Source: Mycobacterium terramassiliense (GTDB lineage Bacteria; Actinomycetota; Actinomycetes; Mycobacteriales; Mycobacteriaceae). Taken from it: a DNA stretch of 64,000 nt. Positions within the stretch are counted from its first letter, which is position 1, and every line of letters begins with the position of its first letter. Shown piece after piece: positions 49,652 through 58,348 of the stretch. The notes below the pieces were generated by a model. It did no database searches. It worked only from the letters and a program-made list of their open reading frames with translations, and was not told the origin of the DNA. Both the position numbers and the translations under genes were made by a program. Where the stretch lies: NCBI RefSeq assembly GCF_900157385.1, contig NZ_LT717699.1:354524-418523 (forward strand), read 5' to 3'.

Positions 49652-50803
49652 GTGCGCGATGCGATCCCACTAGGACGGGTCGCCGGTTTCCCGGTGAAGG
49701 TGCACTGGAGCGTCCTGGTCATCCTCTGGTTGTTCACGTGGAGCCTGGCGAGCACGCTGCCGAGCACCGCCAAAGGTTATTCGCCCCTGGCCTATTGGCT
49801 GGCCGGAGCCGGGGGCGCGCTGGTGCTGCTGGCCTCGCTGCTGGCCCACGAACTCGCTCATGCGATCGTCGCCCGCCGCGCGGGGGTAGCCGTGGACAGC
49901 GTGACGCTCTGGCTGTTCGGCGGGGTGACCGCACTCGGCGGCGAGGCGAAGACACCGAAAGCGGCCTTCCGGATTGCCATCGCGGGCCCGGCCACCAGCC
50001 TCGCGCTGGCGGCGACGTTCGGCGGGCTGGTCGCGGCGCTGCGTAGTGTGGGGGCAGCTCCCGTCGTCGTCGGCGTCGCCTCGTGGCTCGCCGCGATCAA
50101 CCTGCTGCTGGGTCTGTTCAACCTGTTGCCGGGCGCCCCGCTCGATGGTGGCCGCGTGTTGCGGGCCTACCTGTGGCGCCGCCACGGCGACATGGTGCGC
50201 GCCGGCATCGGCGCGGCGCATGCCGGACGGGTGCTCGCGTTCATCCTCATCGCCCTGGGGTTGGCCGAGTTCGTCGCGGGCGGCCTCGTGGGTGGCGTCT
50301 GGCTGGCGTTCATCGGCTGGTTCATCTTCGCCGCCAGTCGCGAGGAAGAGACGCGGATAACCACCCAACAGCTTTTCGCCGGGGTGCGCGCCTCGGACGC
50401 GATGACCGCCCGGCCCCACACCGCCCCCGGGTGGATCACCGTCGAGGACTTCGTCCAGCGCTATGTGCTGGGGGACCGCCACTCGGCCTATCCGGTGGCC
50501 GACCCGAACGGATCGATCGTGGGGCTGGTCACATTGGGCCAGCTGCGCGACGTTGCACCGGCCCGGCGCAGCACCACCCGAGTCGTTGACATCGCCCTGC
50601 CGCTGGACGCGGTGCCGACCGCGGCGCCGCAGGAGCCCCTGACCGCGCTGCTCGAACGGATGGAACCGGTCGGCGCACGCAGCCGAGCCCTGGTCGTCGA
50701 CGGCGGCGGGGTTGTCGGCATCATCACGCCCAGCGACCTCACGCGGCTGATGGATGTCTACCGGCTCGCCCACCCGGGACCCGCCCTCACAGGCCACGTG
50801 TAA
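49652..50803 (+). CDS. Site-2 protease (M50) with paired CBS domains, Rv2625c-like
   Basis: The 383-residue protein has an intramembrane metalloprotease core: HELAH at about 66-70 (zinc) and [13 protein letters not shown] near 155-167 (third ligand Asp). Six hydrophobic segments reach to about 228. A CBS pair follows (about 245-370), probably sensing adenine nucleotides. It matches Rv2625c (393 aa) of the M. tuberculosis DosR regulon. It may cleave membrane-bound regulators in response to energy state; the substrate is unknown. The start is a GTG at 49652. Confidence 0.9.
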   Translation: MRDAIPLGRVAGFPVKVHWSVLVILWLFTWSLASTLPSTAKGYSPLAYWLAGAGGALVLLASLLAHELAHAIVARRAGVAVDSVTLWLFGGVTALGGEAKTPKAAFRIAIAGPATSLALAATFGGLVAALRSVGAAPVVVGVASWLAAINLLLGLFNLLPGAPLDGGRVLRAYLWRRHGDMVRAGIGAAHAGRVLAFILIALGLAEFVAGGLVGGVWLAFIGWFIFAASREEETRITTQQLFAGVRASDAMTARPHTAPGWITVEDFVQRYVLGDRHSAYPVADPNGSIVGLVTLGQLRDVAPARRSTTRVVDIALPLDAVPTAAPQEPLTALLERMEPVGARSRALVVDGGGVVGIITPSDLTRLMDVYRLAHPGPALTGHV

Positions 50804-50827
50804 GCGCCGAAAGGCATTGGCAGGATT

Positions 50828-51619
50828 ATGAAACCGATCATGGTGGGCATCGATGGTTCACCGGCGGCGATCGCGGCCGGACTGTGGGGTGCCGACGAAG
50901 CCATCAGCCGCGGTGTGCCGGTGCGCCTCCTCGCTGTCATGAAGCTGACGCACCCGTCCACGGACGAGTACGCCCGCGACCTCTCGCACGCCGAGAAGGC
51001 GCTTCGCGAGGCGCGATCCGCGATCGAAGCCGCCCGTAAGACGGTCACCGTCGAAACCGACATACTGCGCGGGCCGGCCGGACCGCTGCTGGTGGAGGCG
51101 TCCTCGGACGCCGAGATGATCTGCGTCGGATCGGTCGGGATCGGGCGCTATGCCCGCTCGATCCTGGGTTCGACCGCAACCGAGCTCGCCGAGAAGGCGC
51201 ATTGCCCCGTGGCGGTGCTGCGCACCGATGCCGAGCAGGCGCCGCCCGACATCAACTGGATCGTGGTCCGGATGACCGACGAACCCGACAGCGACGTCGT
51301 TGTCCAATACGCCGTGGCGGAAGCGAAATTGCGCCGGGCACCCATGCTCGTGCTCGGCGGCGCGCCGGAGGGCCTCGGCGACCATGCCGACGGGGAGTTC
51401 GAACGACGGGTACAGGATTGGCGACGGCGCCATCCCGAGGTGCGCGTCTACCCGATCACCACGAGGGACGCGATCGCCGGTTTTCTGGCCGCCAATGACG
51501 AGCGGGTCCAGCTCGCGGTCATCGGCGGCGCCGAGGCCGACCAGCTGGCGCGGCTCGTCGGGCCTCACGGGCATCCGCTCTTCCGCCACCCCGAATGCTC
51601 GGTGCTCGTCGTCCGCTAG
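50828..51619 (+). CDS. Universal stress protein, two UspA domains (Rv2624c-like)
   Basis: The 263-residue protein has an intact first UspA domain (residues 1-140: PIMVGIDGSPAAIAAGLWGADEA, with SVGIGRYARSILGSTATELAEKA near 98-120 as the nucleotide loop) and a divergent second domain (about 145-263) whose ATP loop is degraded. It resembles Rv2624c (272 aa). It follows the protease gene by 24 bases and is probably co-transcribed. It is convergent with the other USP gene. The true ligand, ATP or not, is unknown. Confidence 0.85.
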   Translation: MKPIMVGIDGSPAAIAAGLWGADEAISRGVPVRLLAVMKLTHPSTDEYARDLSHAEKALREARSAIEAARKTVTVETDILRGPAGPLLVEASSDAEMICVGSVGIGRYARSILGSTATELAEKAHCPVAVLRTDAEQAPPDINWIVVRMTDEPDSDVVVQYAVAEAKLRRAPMLVLGGAPEGLGDHADGEFERRVQDWRRRHPEVRVYPITTRDAIAGFLAANDERVQLAVIGGAEADQLARLVGPHGHPLFRHPECSVLVVR

Positions 51620-51634
51620 GCAGGGTTCGCGAGG

Positions 51635-52537
51635 TCACGCCGGCGCCTCGCGCGCCACGATGACCGGAACGCGCGCCATCTGGGCGACGGTTTCGCCGAC
51701 CGAGCCCACCAGCATCCCGGCGAACCCGCCGCGGCCCCTGCTGCCGACGACGACCAATTGGGCCTCCGTGGACGCCTCGACGAGCCGGCGCGCCGGCTGG
51801 GCCTGCACCACGACCCGCGTCACCCGCACGTCCGGGTACCGTTCCTGCCAGCCCGCCAGCCGCTCGGCCAGTACTTCTTCGGCCATGGATTGTGTTGCGG
51901 GCCAATCGATGCCGGGCCACTCCGAGACGTCGAGATCGCTCCACGCGTGCACAGCGACCAGGCCGACGCGCCGGCGCGAGGCTTCGTCGAAGGCGATCGC
52001 GGTGGCCAGCTCGGATGCGGATGAACCGTCGATGCCGACCACGACCGGCGACTGACCGCCCGCGGGCGCGGACGGGTCCTCCTCATGCACGATCGCGACC
52101 GGGCAATGCGCGTGCCGCAGCAGCGCCGAACTGACCGAGCCGAGCAGCCGACCGGGCCAGCGCCCGCTTCCCTGTGCGCCCATCACCACCATGTCCGCCT
52201 CTTTGGACAGGTCGATCAGCGTGGGGACGGCGCCCGACGCCAGGATTTCGGTGTGCACGGCGGCGGGCCCGCCGGGCGCGGTCGCCTCCTCCACGACCTT
52301 GAGGGCGCCGTCGATGAGCCGGCGGCCGTGATCCTGCTGCCAGCGCATCACGCCGGCCGGCAACGGCGTCTTCAGCCATGTCGAAACCTCCGGCGAAACG
52401 GCGTAGACGAGCGTCAGCGCAACGTTGCGGAGTTCGGCCTCGCGTGCCGCCCACTGCACCGCGGCCCTCGCGGCCGGTGAGTCGTCGATGCCGACGACGA
52501 TCCCCATGGGTCCCGTAGCTGCGTTGTGCGACGACAT
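51635..52537 (-). CDS. Universal stress protein, two ATP-binding UspA domains (Rv2623/TB31.7-like)
   Basis: The 300-residue protein has two UspA domains with complete nucleotide loops: GAQGSGRWPGRLLGSVSS near 118-135 and GSRGRGGFAGMLVGSVGE near 268-285 (G-x2-G-x9-G-S/T). Rv2623 (TB31.7, 297 aa) is the strongly DosR-induced ATP-binding protein that slows growth of M. tuberculosis. The ATG at 52537 follows AAGGA. No clear DosR box is seen upstream. It is convergent with the Rv2624c-like gene, separated by 15 bases. Confidence 0.9.
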   Translation of the reverse strand: MSSHNAATGPMGIVVGIDDSPAARAAVQWAAREAELRNVALTLVYAVSPEVSTWLKTPLPAGVMRWQQDHGRRLIDGALKVVEEATAPGGPAAVHTEILASGAVPTLIDLSKEADMVVMGAQGSGRWPGRLLGSVSSALLRHAHCPVAIVHEEDPSAPAGGQSPVVVGIDGSSASELATAIAFDEASRRRVGLVAVHAWSDLDVSEWPGIDWPATQSMAEEVLAERLAGWQERYPDVRVTRVVVQAQPARRLVEASTEAQLVVVGSRGRGGFAGMLVGSVGETVAQMARVPVIVAREAPA

Positions 52538-52653
52538 GGCGTGTCCTTGCGTTTGTCGGGCGTGGTCTGTCACGCACGACGGTACTGAGGCGGGCGCGTC
52601 GGCGTCAGAGCCGTTTGTCACAGATCGGACAAGCAGAGGTCCTTCGCGTCGGG

Positions 52654-53168
52654 TCAGACCGCCCGCGGCACAGAAGTTTTCGCCGCCGGCTCCAAGGCGA
52701 GCGCCTCGCCCCGCCGGTGCACGGTGAGGTGGCGCAGCCCGTCGGGTCCGGCGGTGAACCGCCGCCGGGAACGGCGTGGCAACCAGAGCAGGGCTCCGGG
52801 GAACAGCTCGACGGCGCCCGTCTCGGTGGTCAGGCGCCCACCACCCTGGCCTCCAGCCGCCACACCGCGCCGGTCGCGTCGGGCTCGGCGCCGGGGACAA
52901 AGTCGTTGGTGTCGGCCAGGATTCGGGGCAGCGGGGTAGGAGCGAGCTTGGTGATCCGGATCCGCCAGACCCGCGGCCCTTTGTCCAGGTATTCCCAGCC
53001 GTAGCCGCCGGGGTGGTCGGCGTCGAACTCTGCCCGCAGGTGCTTGGGGTCGTGGTTGTTCACCAGCACGAAGGATTCGCCGACCGCCAGCGCGCCGAAG
53101 GCCGCAAAGATCGTCGGGTGCTTGTCCGGCTTGCGTAGCTCGCGCACGTCAAGTTCGTTGTCTGCCAC
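52654..53168 (-). pseudogene. DUF2249-cupin protein gene with internal deletion/frameshift
   Basis: The 5' part (53168 to 52830) encodes 112 residues of a DUF2249 domain: ELDVRELRKPDKHPTIFAAF, then GESFVLVNNHDPKHL and GWEYLDKGPRVWRIRI. It ends VWRLEARVVGA with a stop. In another frame the sequence goes on to 52654 with a cupin-like end: GRLTTETGAVELFPGALLWL and SRRRFTAGPDGLRHLTVH. In related proteins these parts are joined with about 30 residues between. The junction at about 52830-52863 looks like a deletion that also shifted the frame. The 112-residue N-terminal protein may still be made. GTG start at 53168 with GGAGAA upstream; divergent from fdxA. Confidence 0.65.
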
Positions 53169-53184
53169 TGGTTCTCCGCAATCT

Positions 53185-53218
53185 CTAGTTTTCACAATTC
53201 GATTTGTGTAAACTCTAG
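53185..53218. promoter_or_regulatory. Inverted repeat in fdxA-DUF2249 divergent promoter
   Basis: TTTTCACAA (53189-53197) and TTGTGTAAA (53204-53212) form a near-perfect inverted repeat around TTCGAT, with flanking CTAG on each side. It covers most of the 53-base space between the two divergent genes. It is AT-rich and may be the site of the regulator encoded at 53569. Confidence 0.55.
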
Positions 53219-53221
53219 CGC

Positions 53222-53572
53222 ATGACATACGTGATCGGAAAGCCCTGCATCGACGTGATGGACCGGGCCTGTGTCGAGGAGTGCCCCGTGGACTGCATCT
53301 ACGAGGGCGGCCGGTCGCTCTACATCCATCCCGACGAATGCGTGGACTGCGGCGCGTGCGAGCCGGTGTGCCCGGTGGAGGCGATTTACTACGAGGACGA
53401 CCTCCCCGAGGACCTGAGGCCGTACCTGGCCGATAATGAGGCGTTCTTCACCGAAGTGCTGCCCGGCCGGGACGAGCCGCTCGGGTCGCCGGGTGGGGCG
53501 GCCAAGATCGGAGCCCTGGGAGTCGACACACCGCTGGTCGCCGCCCAGCCCAGGGAGATCGAAGGAGCGTGA
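53222..53572 (+). CDS. fdxA: Ferredoxin FdxA (7Fe type)
   Basis: The 116-residue protein has the seven-iron ferredoxin pattern: Cys9, Cys17 and Cys50 for [3Fe-4S], and Cys21, Cys40, Cys43 and Cys46 for [4Fe-4S], with a free Cys25. The C-terminal phrase LGSPGGAAKIGALGVDTPLVAA is like M. tuberculosis FdxA (Rv2007c, 114 aa), which belongs to the DosR regulon. It carries electrons at low potential, perhaps for cytochromes P450. The stop overlaps the next gene by four bases. No DosR box is visible upstream; the inverted repeat at 53185 suggests other control. Confidence 0.92.
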   Translation: MTYVIGKPCIDVMDRACVEECPVDCIYEGGRSLYIHPDECVDCGACEPVCPVEAIYYEDDLPEDLRPYLADNEAFFTEVLPGRDEPLGSPGGAAKIGALGVDTPLVAAQPREIEGA

Positions 53573-54246
53573 GCGGGATTACGTCAGTCGGAGAACCCAC
53601 GGGTCACCGCCGCCGCGAGGTGCTGCGGTTATTGCGGTCGTCGCCCGCCCCGATGAGCATCCTCGCCATCGCCGAGCAACTCGGCGTGCATCCCAACACC
53701 GTGCGTTTCCACCTCGACAGCCTGGTCGCCGACGGACGGGTGGAGCAGGTCGCGCACGGACGCAAGGGACCCGGGCGGCCGCCGCTGATGTTCGCCGCGG
53801 TCCGCCAGATGGACCGCGGCGGGACGCGCCACTACCGGCTCCTGGCCCAGATCCTGACCGAGGCGCTGGCCGCCGACCGCGATCCGCGCGCCAGGGCGGT
53901 GGCCGCCGGCCGGGCGTGGGGTCGCAACCTGGAATCGGCCCCGGCGCCGGCGGCCCGGGCCATTGGCGCCGAGGAAGCCATCGACCACCTCGTCGGGGTG
54001 CTCGACGAGCTGGGATTCGCCCCCGAGCGCCGGACGTCGGATGGGCAGCAACTGGTCGGCTTGCGGCACTGCCCGTTTTTGGAACTGGCCGAGACCCGCG
54101 GCGCGGTCGTGTGCCCCATCCACCTCGGACTGATGCAGGGCGCGCTGGAGACGATGGCGGCGCCGGTGTCCGTCGATCGGCTCGACGCGTTCGTCGAACC
54201 GGACCTGTGCCTGGCGCACCTGGCGCCGGTCGGGGCCGGCCGGTGA
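53569..54246 (+). CDS. Helix-turn-helix regulator with cysteine motif (SufR-like)
   Basis: The 225-residue protein has a winged helix (HRRREVLRLLRSSPAPMSILAIAEQLGVHPNTVRFHLDSLVADG, in parts about 12-55) and a C-terminal region with Cys168 (LRHCPF), Cys182 (VVCPIHLGLM) and Cys214 (DLCLAHL). This is like SufR-type regulators, in which such cysteines bind an iron-sulfur cluster, and fits control of the neighbouring fdxA. It is translationally coupled to fdxA (four-base overlap) and to the membrane protein after it. The likely target is the inverted repeat at 53185. Confidence 0.8.
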   Translation: MSGITSVGEPTGHRRREVLRLLRSSPAPMSILAIAEQLGVHPNTVRFHLDSLVADGRVEQVAHGRKGPGRPPLMFAAVRQMDRGGTRHYRLLAQILTEALAADRDPRARAVAAGRAWGRNLESAPAPAARAIGAEEAIDHLVGVLDELGFAPERRTSDGQQLVGLRHCPFLELAETRGAVVCPIHLGLMQGALETMAAPVSVDRLDAFVEPDLCLAHLAPVGAGR

Positions 54247-54686
54247 GCACCGGATCGGCGATCGTCGTCGCGGTCACCTTCGTCTGGCTCGGCATGGTGC
54301 TGGCCATCTCGTTCCTGGAGGCCCCCCTGAAATTCCGCGCGCCCGACGTGACGCTGCAGATCGGACTCGGCATCGGCCGCTTGGTCTTTCGCGCGCTCAA
54401 CACCGTCGAGGTGGCCTTCGCCCTCGTCATCGTGGCGATCCTGGCGTCGGGCACCGGGGGCACAGCGGGCCCGCCACCCACGCGCGTCGCCGTGCCTTTT
54501 GCCGTCGCCGTCGCCGCGCTGGCCGCCCAGTTGATCGCCGTGCGCCCGCGGTTGACCCGCCGCTCCGATCAGGTGCTCGCCGGGTCGGAGGGACCGCGGT
54601 CCCACGCCCACTACGTCTACGTCGGCTTGGAGGCGGTCAAGACCGTGGCCTTGCTGGTGGCGGGGATACTGCTACTGACCGTCTGA
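54243..54686 (+). CDS. Four-helix membrane protein
   Basis: The 147-residue protein has four hydrophobic segments: SAIVVAVTFVWLGMVLAISF, TVEVAFALVIVAILASG, VPFAVAVAALAAQLIAV and VKTVALLVAGILLLTV. A conserved E-A-P-L-K-F-R-A-P follows the first helix and a H-A-H-Y-V-Y-V precedes the last. It resembles DUF4149- or small transporter-like families, but I cannot name it. The GTG at 54243 overlaps the regulator stop by four bases, so it belongs to the fdxA operon. A link to iron-sulfur or anaerobic electron transfer is inferred from position. Confidence 0.7.
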   Translation: MSTGSAIVVAVTFVWLGMVLAISFLEAPLKFRAPDVTLQIGLGIGRLVFRALNTVEVAFALVIVAILASGTGGTAGPPPTRVAVPFAVAVAALAAQLIAVRPRLTRRSDQVLAGSEGPRSHAHYVYVGLEAVKTVALLVAGILLLTV

Positions 54687-54717
54687 TTGCGGGCTTTGAC
54701 GACCGAAGGGGCCGATT

Positions 54718-55065
54718 ATGGAATCCATCTCGCTGACCGCGCTCGCCTCCGAAAAGCTGGCCGAGGCGGGGAAGTCGCACAGCGGACGCGCCGCGCACAC
54801 CATCCACGGCGGGCACACGCACGAGCTTCGCCAGACCGTGCTGGCGCTGCTCGCCGACCATGACCTCTCCGAGCACGACAGCCCCGGCGAGGCGACGCTG
54901 CAGGTGCTGCAGGGCCACGTGCGCCTGACGACGGGCGGCGAAGCCTGGGAGGGCAAGGCGGGCGACTACGTCGCGATCCCGGCGGAGCGGCACGCCCTGC
55001 ACGCGGTCGAGGACTCGGTGGTGATGCTGACCGTGCTGAAGAGCCAGCCCGGGGCGGCCCACTAG
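54718..55065 (+). CDS. Cupin-domain protein
   Basis: The 115-residue protein has a single cupin fold: TIHGGHTHELRQTVLALL near 28-45, GEATLQVLQGHVRLTTGG near 57-74 and GDYVAIPAERHALHAVEDS near 81-99. The usual metal ligands are partly present (H-x-H and the C-terminal H-x2-H). LADHDLSEHDSPGEATL is typical of the mycobacterial family that binds small ligands. It could be a sensor or small enzyme. AAGGGG precedes the ATG at 54718. The nitronate monooxygenase-like gene follows with no gap. Confidence 0.75.
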   Translation: MESISLTALASEKLAEAGKSHSGRAAHTIHGGHTHELRQTVLALLADHDLSEHDSPGEATLQVLQGHVRLTTGGEAWEGKAGDYVAIPAERHALHAVEDSVVMLTVLKSQPGAAH

Positions 55066-56007
55066 ATGCTGTCCACGCCCTGGTCGAGCAGCTTCGGGCT
55101 GCGGGTGCCGATCCTCAACGCCCCGATGGGCGGGGTCGCCGGCGGCCGGCTGGCCGCGGCGGTCACCGCCGCGGGCGGGCTGGGGATGGTCGGCATGGGC
55201 AGCGACGGGAGCCGGGAGTCGCTGCGGGCCCAGCTGCCGCACGTGCGCGGCAGGTTCGGGATCGGCCTGGTGGACTGGGTGATGCGCAACGAGGAGGGGC
55301 TGCTCGAGGACGCGCTGGCCGCGGCGCCGGCCCTGTTGTCGGTCAGTTTCGGCACCGACTGGTCGTGGGTGCCCCGTGCGCACGACGCCGGAATTCCCAC
55401 CGTCACACAGGTTTACGACGCCGTGGGCGCCCGCCGCGCCGTCGATGCGGGCGTCGACGTCCTGGTCGCGCGTGGCGCCGAGGGCGGCGGGCACGGCGAG
55501 GTCAAGCTCGGCACGCTGCCGTTGCTCGACGCCGTACTGGACGCCGTCTCGGTGCCGGTCCTCGCCGGCGGCGGCATCGCCTCGCCGCGCAGCCTGGCCG
55601 CCGTGCTGGCCGCCGGCGCGAGCGGGGCGTGGGTCGGCACCCGCCTGGCGGCCTGCCCGGAAGCCCTCACCGGTGACGGCAGCCGCCGCGCGCTGATCGC
55701 CGCCGAGGCCACCGACACGGCGGTCACCCGCGCCTTCGACGTCGCCAGGGGGCGGCCCTGGCCGGCGCGGCTCCCGGCGCGGGTGCTGGCCAACGACTTC
55801 GTCGCGCGCTGGACGGGCCACGAGGACGCGCTCGATGCGCCGGCGTGCGACGAGCTGTCCGCGGCGATCGCCGCCGACGATCGCCGCGTCGCCCCGGTGG
55901 ATGCGGGGGAGGGCGTCGGCATGATCCGCGACGACGCGTCCGTGGGGGAGGTCATCGAGCAGATGTGCTCGGGCGCAGAGCGGCTGCTGGCCGGCTGGGG
56001 ACCTTAA
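55066..56007 (+). CDS. Nitronate monooxygenase-like flavoprotein
   Basis: The 313-residue protein has the FMN-dependent TIM barrel of the 2-nitropropane dioxygenase family: PILNAPMGGVAGGRLAAAV near 15-33, QVYDAVGARRAVDAGVDVLVARG near 118-140, the FMN phosphate loop LAGGGIASPRSLAAVLAAGASG near 166-187 and WVGTRLAA. It may detoxify nitronates or act as an enoyl reductase-like enzyme. It begins right after the cupin stop. It is convergent with the DUF1990 gene. Substrate unknown. Confidence 0.82.
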   Translation: MLSTPWSSSFGLRVPILNAPMGGVAGGRLAAAVTAAGGLGMVGMGSDGSRESLRAQLPHVRGRFGIGLVDWVMRNEEGLLEDALAAAPALLSVSFGTDWSWVPRAHDAGIPTVTQVYDAVGARRAVDAGVDVLVARGAEGGGHGEVKLGTLPLLDAVLDAVSVPVLAGGGIASPRSLAAVLAAGASGAWVGTRLAACPEALTGDGSRRALIAAEATDTAVTRAFDVARGRPWPARLPARVLANDFVARWTGHEDALDAPACDELSAAIAADDRRVAPVDAGEGVGMIRDDASVGEVIEQMCSGAERLLAGWGP

Positions 56008-56111
56008 CGCGCGTCCTGCGCCGAGACTGAAATTACTGCGAACCTCGCCGGCGTGTCTTCGCAGAGGTTTATGTGTCGCGGGCGCCGACCGCTGAACGAC
56101 GGCGGCGCGGG

Positions 56112-56612
56112 TCACACCGCCCGCAGGTAGCGCCGGGCGATGACGCGCTGGGCCGCCCTCACCAGCGGCCCACCGGCCTTGCTCCACCAGGCCGCGGGCC
56201 GGGAGAACGCCGACACCTCCGCGTACACCGCGGAGGTGGCCGGGTCGTGGCGCACCACGAAGCGCTCCTCGCCGGACTCCGGGTGCCCGGGCAGGGTGCC
56301 GTAGGCGAAGCCGCGCATGTCGGGTTCGTCGATGACGTACACCACGCGGCAGGGCGCCGGCAGAAAACCCATCCGCACCACCAACACCGCGTCGACGACG
56401 GCGACCTCGGAGCTGGCCTGCACGCGCAACCCGGATCCGCGTTGCATGCCCCAGCGCATGACCGCGTCCGCCGCGTGCTCGAAACGCTCTCGGCCCGTGC
56501 CAATTTGGCGTTCGACATGTTGATGGTCGTAGCCGGCGGGCAGCTCGCCCGCCGCGGTCGCGCCCACCTCGGCGTAGGTCAGCGGAAGTTCCTCGAGCGT
56601 TTCCAGGTCCAC
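56112..56612 (-). CDS. DUF1990 family protein
   Basis: The 166-residue protein has the DUF1990 pattern: [20 protein letters not shown] near 10-29, [15 protein letters not shown] near 49-63, [19 protein letters not shown] near 103-121 and [13 protein letters not shown] near 140-152. Function is unknown; the fold is related to SRPBCC proteins. The GTG at 56612 is used ([10 protein letters not shown]); a longer frame upstream would run into the divergent aldo-keto reductase. It is convergent with the nitronate monooxygenase-like gene, with about 100 bases between. Confidence 0.78.
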   Translation of the reverse strand: MDLETLEELPLTYAEVGATAAGELPAGYDHQHVERQIGTGRERFEHAADAVMRWGMQRGSGLRVQASSEVAVVDAVLVVRMGFLPAPCRVVYVIDEPDMRGFAYGTLPGHPESGEERFVVRHDPATSAVYAEVSAFSRPAAWWSKAGGPLVRAAQRVIARRYLRAV

Positions 56613-56670
56613 GCGCCCCAGCTTGCCACGCCGGGATGCGTCGTCACGTTCCCGGCGTACGGTCGTAAAG

Positions 56671-57546
56671 GTGACCACTAAGACTGTTGCCCAAGCATCC
56701 GGAACGTTCACCATCGGTGGCGACCTGACCGTCAACCGCCTCGGCTTCGGCGCCATGCGCATCACCGGCAAGGGAGTGTGGGGCCCTCCGGCCGACCGCG
56801 CCGAATGCGTGCGGGTCCTGCGGCGGGCCGTCGAACTCGGCGTCAACTTCATCGACACCGCGGACTCCTACGGCCCCTACGTCTCAGAGGAGATCATTCA
56901 CGAGGCCCTGCATCCCTACGACGGCCTGGTGATCGCGACCAAGGCGGGGCTGCTGCGCACCGGCCCGGACGTCTGGGTCCCGCTGGGCAATCCCAGTTAC
57001 CTGCGCCAGGAATGCGAGATGAGCCTTCGCCGCCTCGGCGTCGACACCATCGACCTGTTCCAGCTGCACCGCATCGACGGCAACTTCCCGCTGGCCGATC
57101 AGGTGGGCGAGCTGCTCACGCTGAAGAACGAGGGCAAGATCCGCCACATCGGGCTGTCCGAGATCGACGTCGACCAGCTCACCGCCGCGCAGCAGATCAC
57201 CGAGATCGTGTCGGTGCAGAACATGTACAACCTGGCGTCGCGGGCGGCCGAGCCGCTGGTGGACGCCGCGACCCGCCAGGGCATCGGCTTCATCCCGTGG
57301 TTCCCGCTGGCCGCCGGGCCGCTGGCCGCCCCCGACGGCCCGCTGCAGCGCATCGCCGCCGAGCACGACGCGACGCCGTCGCAACTGGCGCTGGCCTGGC
57401 TGCTCAAGCGCTCACCGGTGATGCTGCCGATCCCGGGCACGTCCAGCGTCGCGCACGTCGAGGAGAACGTCGCCGCGGCCGAGATCACACTGAGCGACGA
57501 GGAGTTCGAGACCCTGGCTACCGCGGGGGCTCAGCAGACGGTCTGA
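56671..57546 (+). CDS. Aldo/keto reductase
   Basis: The 291-residue protein has the AKR TIM barrel with the catalytic tetrad: Asp49/Tyr54 in [16 protein letters not shown], Lys in VIATKAGLL near 77 and His in [10 protein letters not shown] near 126. The NADPH-binding C-terminus has [17 protein letters not shown] near 252-268. It reduces aldehydes or ketones; the substrate is unknown. The start is a GTG at 56671. It is divergent from the DUF1990 gene with about 60 bases between. Confidence 0.88.
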   Translation: MTTKTVAQASGTFTIGGDLTVNRLGFGAMRITGKGVWGPPADRAECVRVLRRAVELGVNFIDTADSYGPYVSEEIIHEALHPYDGLVIATKAGLLRTGPDVWVPLGNPSYLRQECEMSLRRLGVDTIDLFQLHRIDGNFPLADQVGELLTLKNEGKIRHIGLSEIDVDQLTAAQQITEIVSVQNMYNLASRAAEPLVDAATRQGIGFIPWFPLAAGPLAAPDGPLQRIAAEHDATPSQLALAWLLKRSPVMLPIPGTSSVAHVEENVAAAEITLSDEEFETLATAGAQQTV

Positions 57547-57657
57547 CCGCTGTTGGCGGGCGACCGCACCGCCGCGAAAGTGCCATTACCGACACGTTCC
57601 GCGAGTAAACGCGTTGGTGGTTGCACTCTCGCGAGCTGGGGGCAATACGGTGTCCTG

Positions 57658-58281
57658 GTGCCCGGCGACCATCACAGACACCCCGGCGGCGGGTTCAACC
57701 CGCCCGAGCCGACCACCAAGGGCGGCCCCGACTACGGCCGGTTCATCGAGGCGGTGCGCAGGCTGCAGGACCACGCCCGCGCCGTCGACGCGCCCGACGA
57801 GGTGATCACCGAGGCCGCGGACCAGCTGGAGAAGCTCTCGGCGCTACTCAGCCCGTACGACGCCGACGAATGGGAATCGCCGTCCGGGCGCCGGATGGAC
57901 CTGCCCACGCGCGGCAACATCCTGAGCATCCCGATGAAGGCGAGCAAGGGTGAGGACGGCCGCATCCACGGTTGGGCGCGCTTCGCCCGCTTTCACCTGG
58001 GCCGCAACGGCGCGGTGCACGGCGGGGCCCTCGGGATGCTGTTCGACTCCGTGCTCGGCCTGACGTCTTCGGTGATCACCGGGGGCCCCCGCCAGCGCAC
58101 CGCCTACCTCAAGATCAACTACCGCCACATCGTGCCGATCGAGAAGGAATTGCAGTTCGAGGCCGGCATCGACCGGGTGGACGGGCGCAAGATCTTCGTG
58201 TCGGGCCGGCTGAGCGACGGCGACACCCTGCTGACCGAGGCCGACGCGCTGTTCGTGCGGCTCAAGCCTGGCCAGCCCTGA
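57658..58281 (+). CDS. PaaI-type hotdog thioesterase
   Basis: The 207-residue protein has a hotdog fold in its second half: RFHLGRNGAVHGGALGMLFDSVLG near 113-136 (catalytic region with H-G-G), TAYLKINYRHIVPIEKELQFE near 148-168 and FVSGRLSDGDTLLTEADALFV near 180-200. It should hydrolyse acyl-CoA thioesters; substrate unknown. The first 90 residues are an unusual hydrophilic and helical extension (PEPTTKGGPDYGRFIEAVRRL). The GTG at 57658 is used; further in-frame starts exist upstream. It lies about 70 bases before thrS. Confidence 0.78.
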   Translation: MPGDHHRHPGGGFNPPEPTTKGGPDYGRFIEAVRRLQDHARAVDAPDEVITEAADQLEKLSALLSPYDADEWESPSGRRMDLPTRGNILSIPMKASKGEDGRIHGWARFARFHLGRNGAVHGGALGMLFDSVLGLTSSVITGGPRQRTAYLKINYRHIVPIEKELQFEAGIDRVDGRKIFVSGRLSDGDTLLTEADALFVRLKPGQP

Positions 58282-58348
58282 GCCGGCTCGGCACCGATAG
58301 CATTGCAACGATCAATCCGCGCACCGAAAAGTCTGGAGAGCGAACCCG

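Noticed and set aside
52538..52653. DosR box upstream of the Rv2623-like gene
   Set aside because: Best stretch (GAGCCGTTTGTCAC) matches only 9 of 14 core positions; a GGAC-N8-GTCC pair has the wrong spacing.
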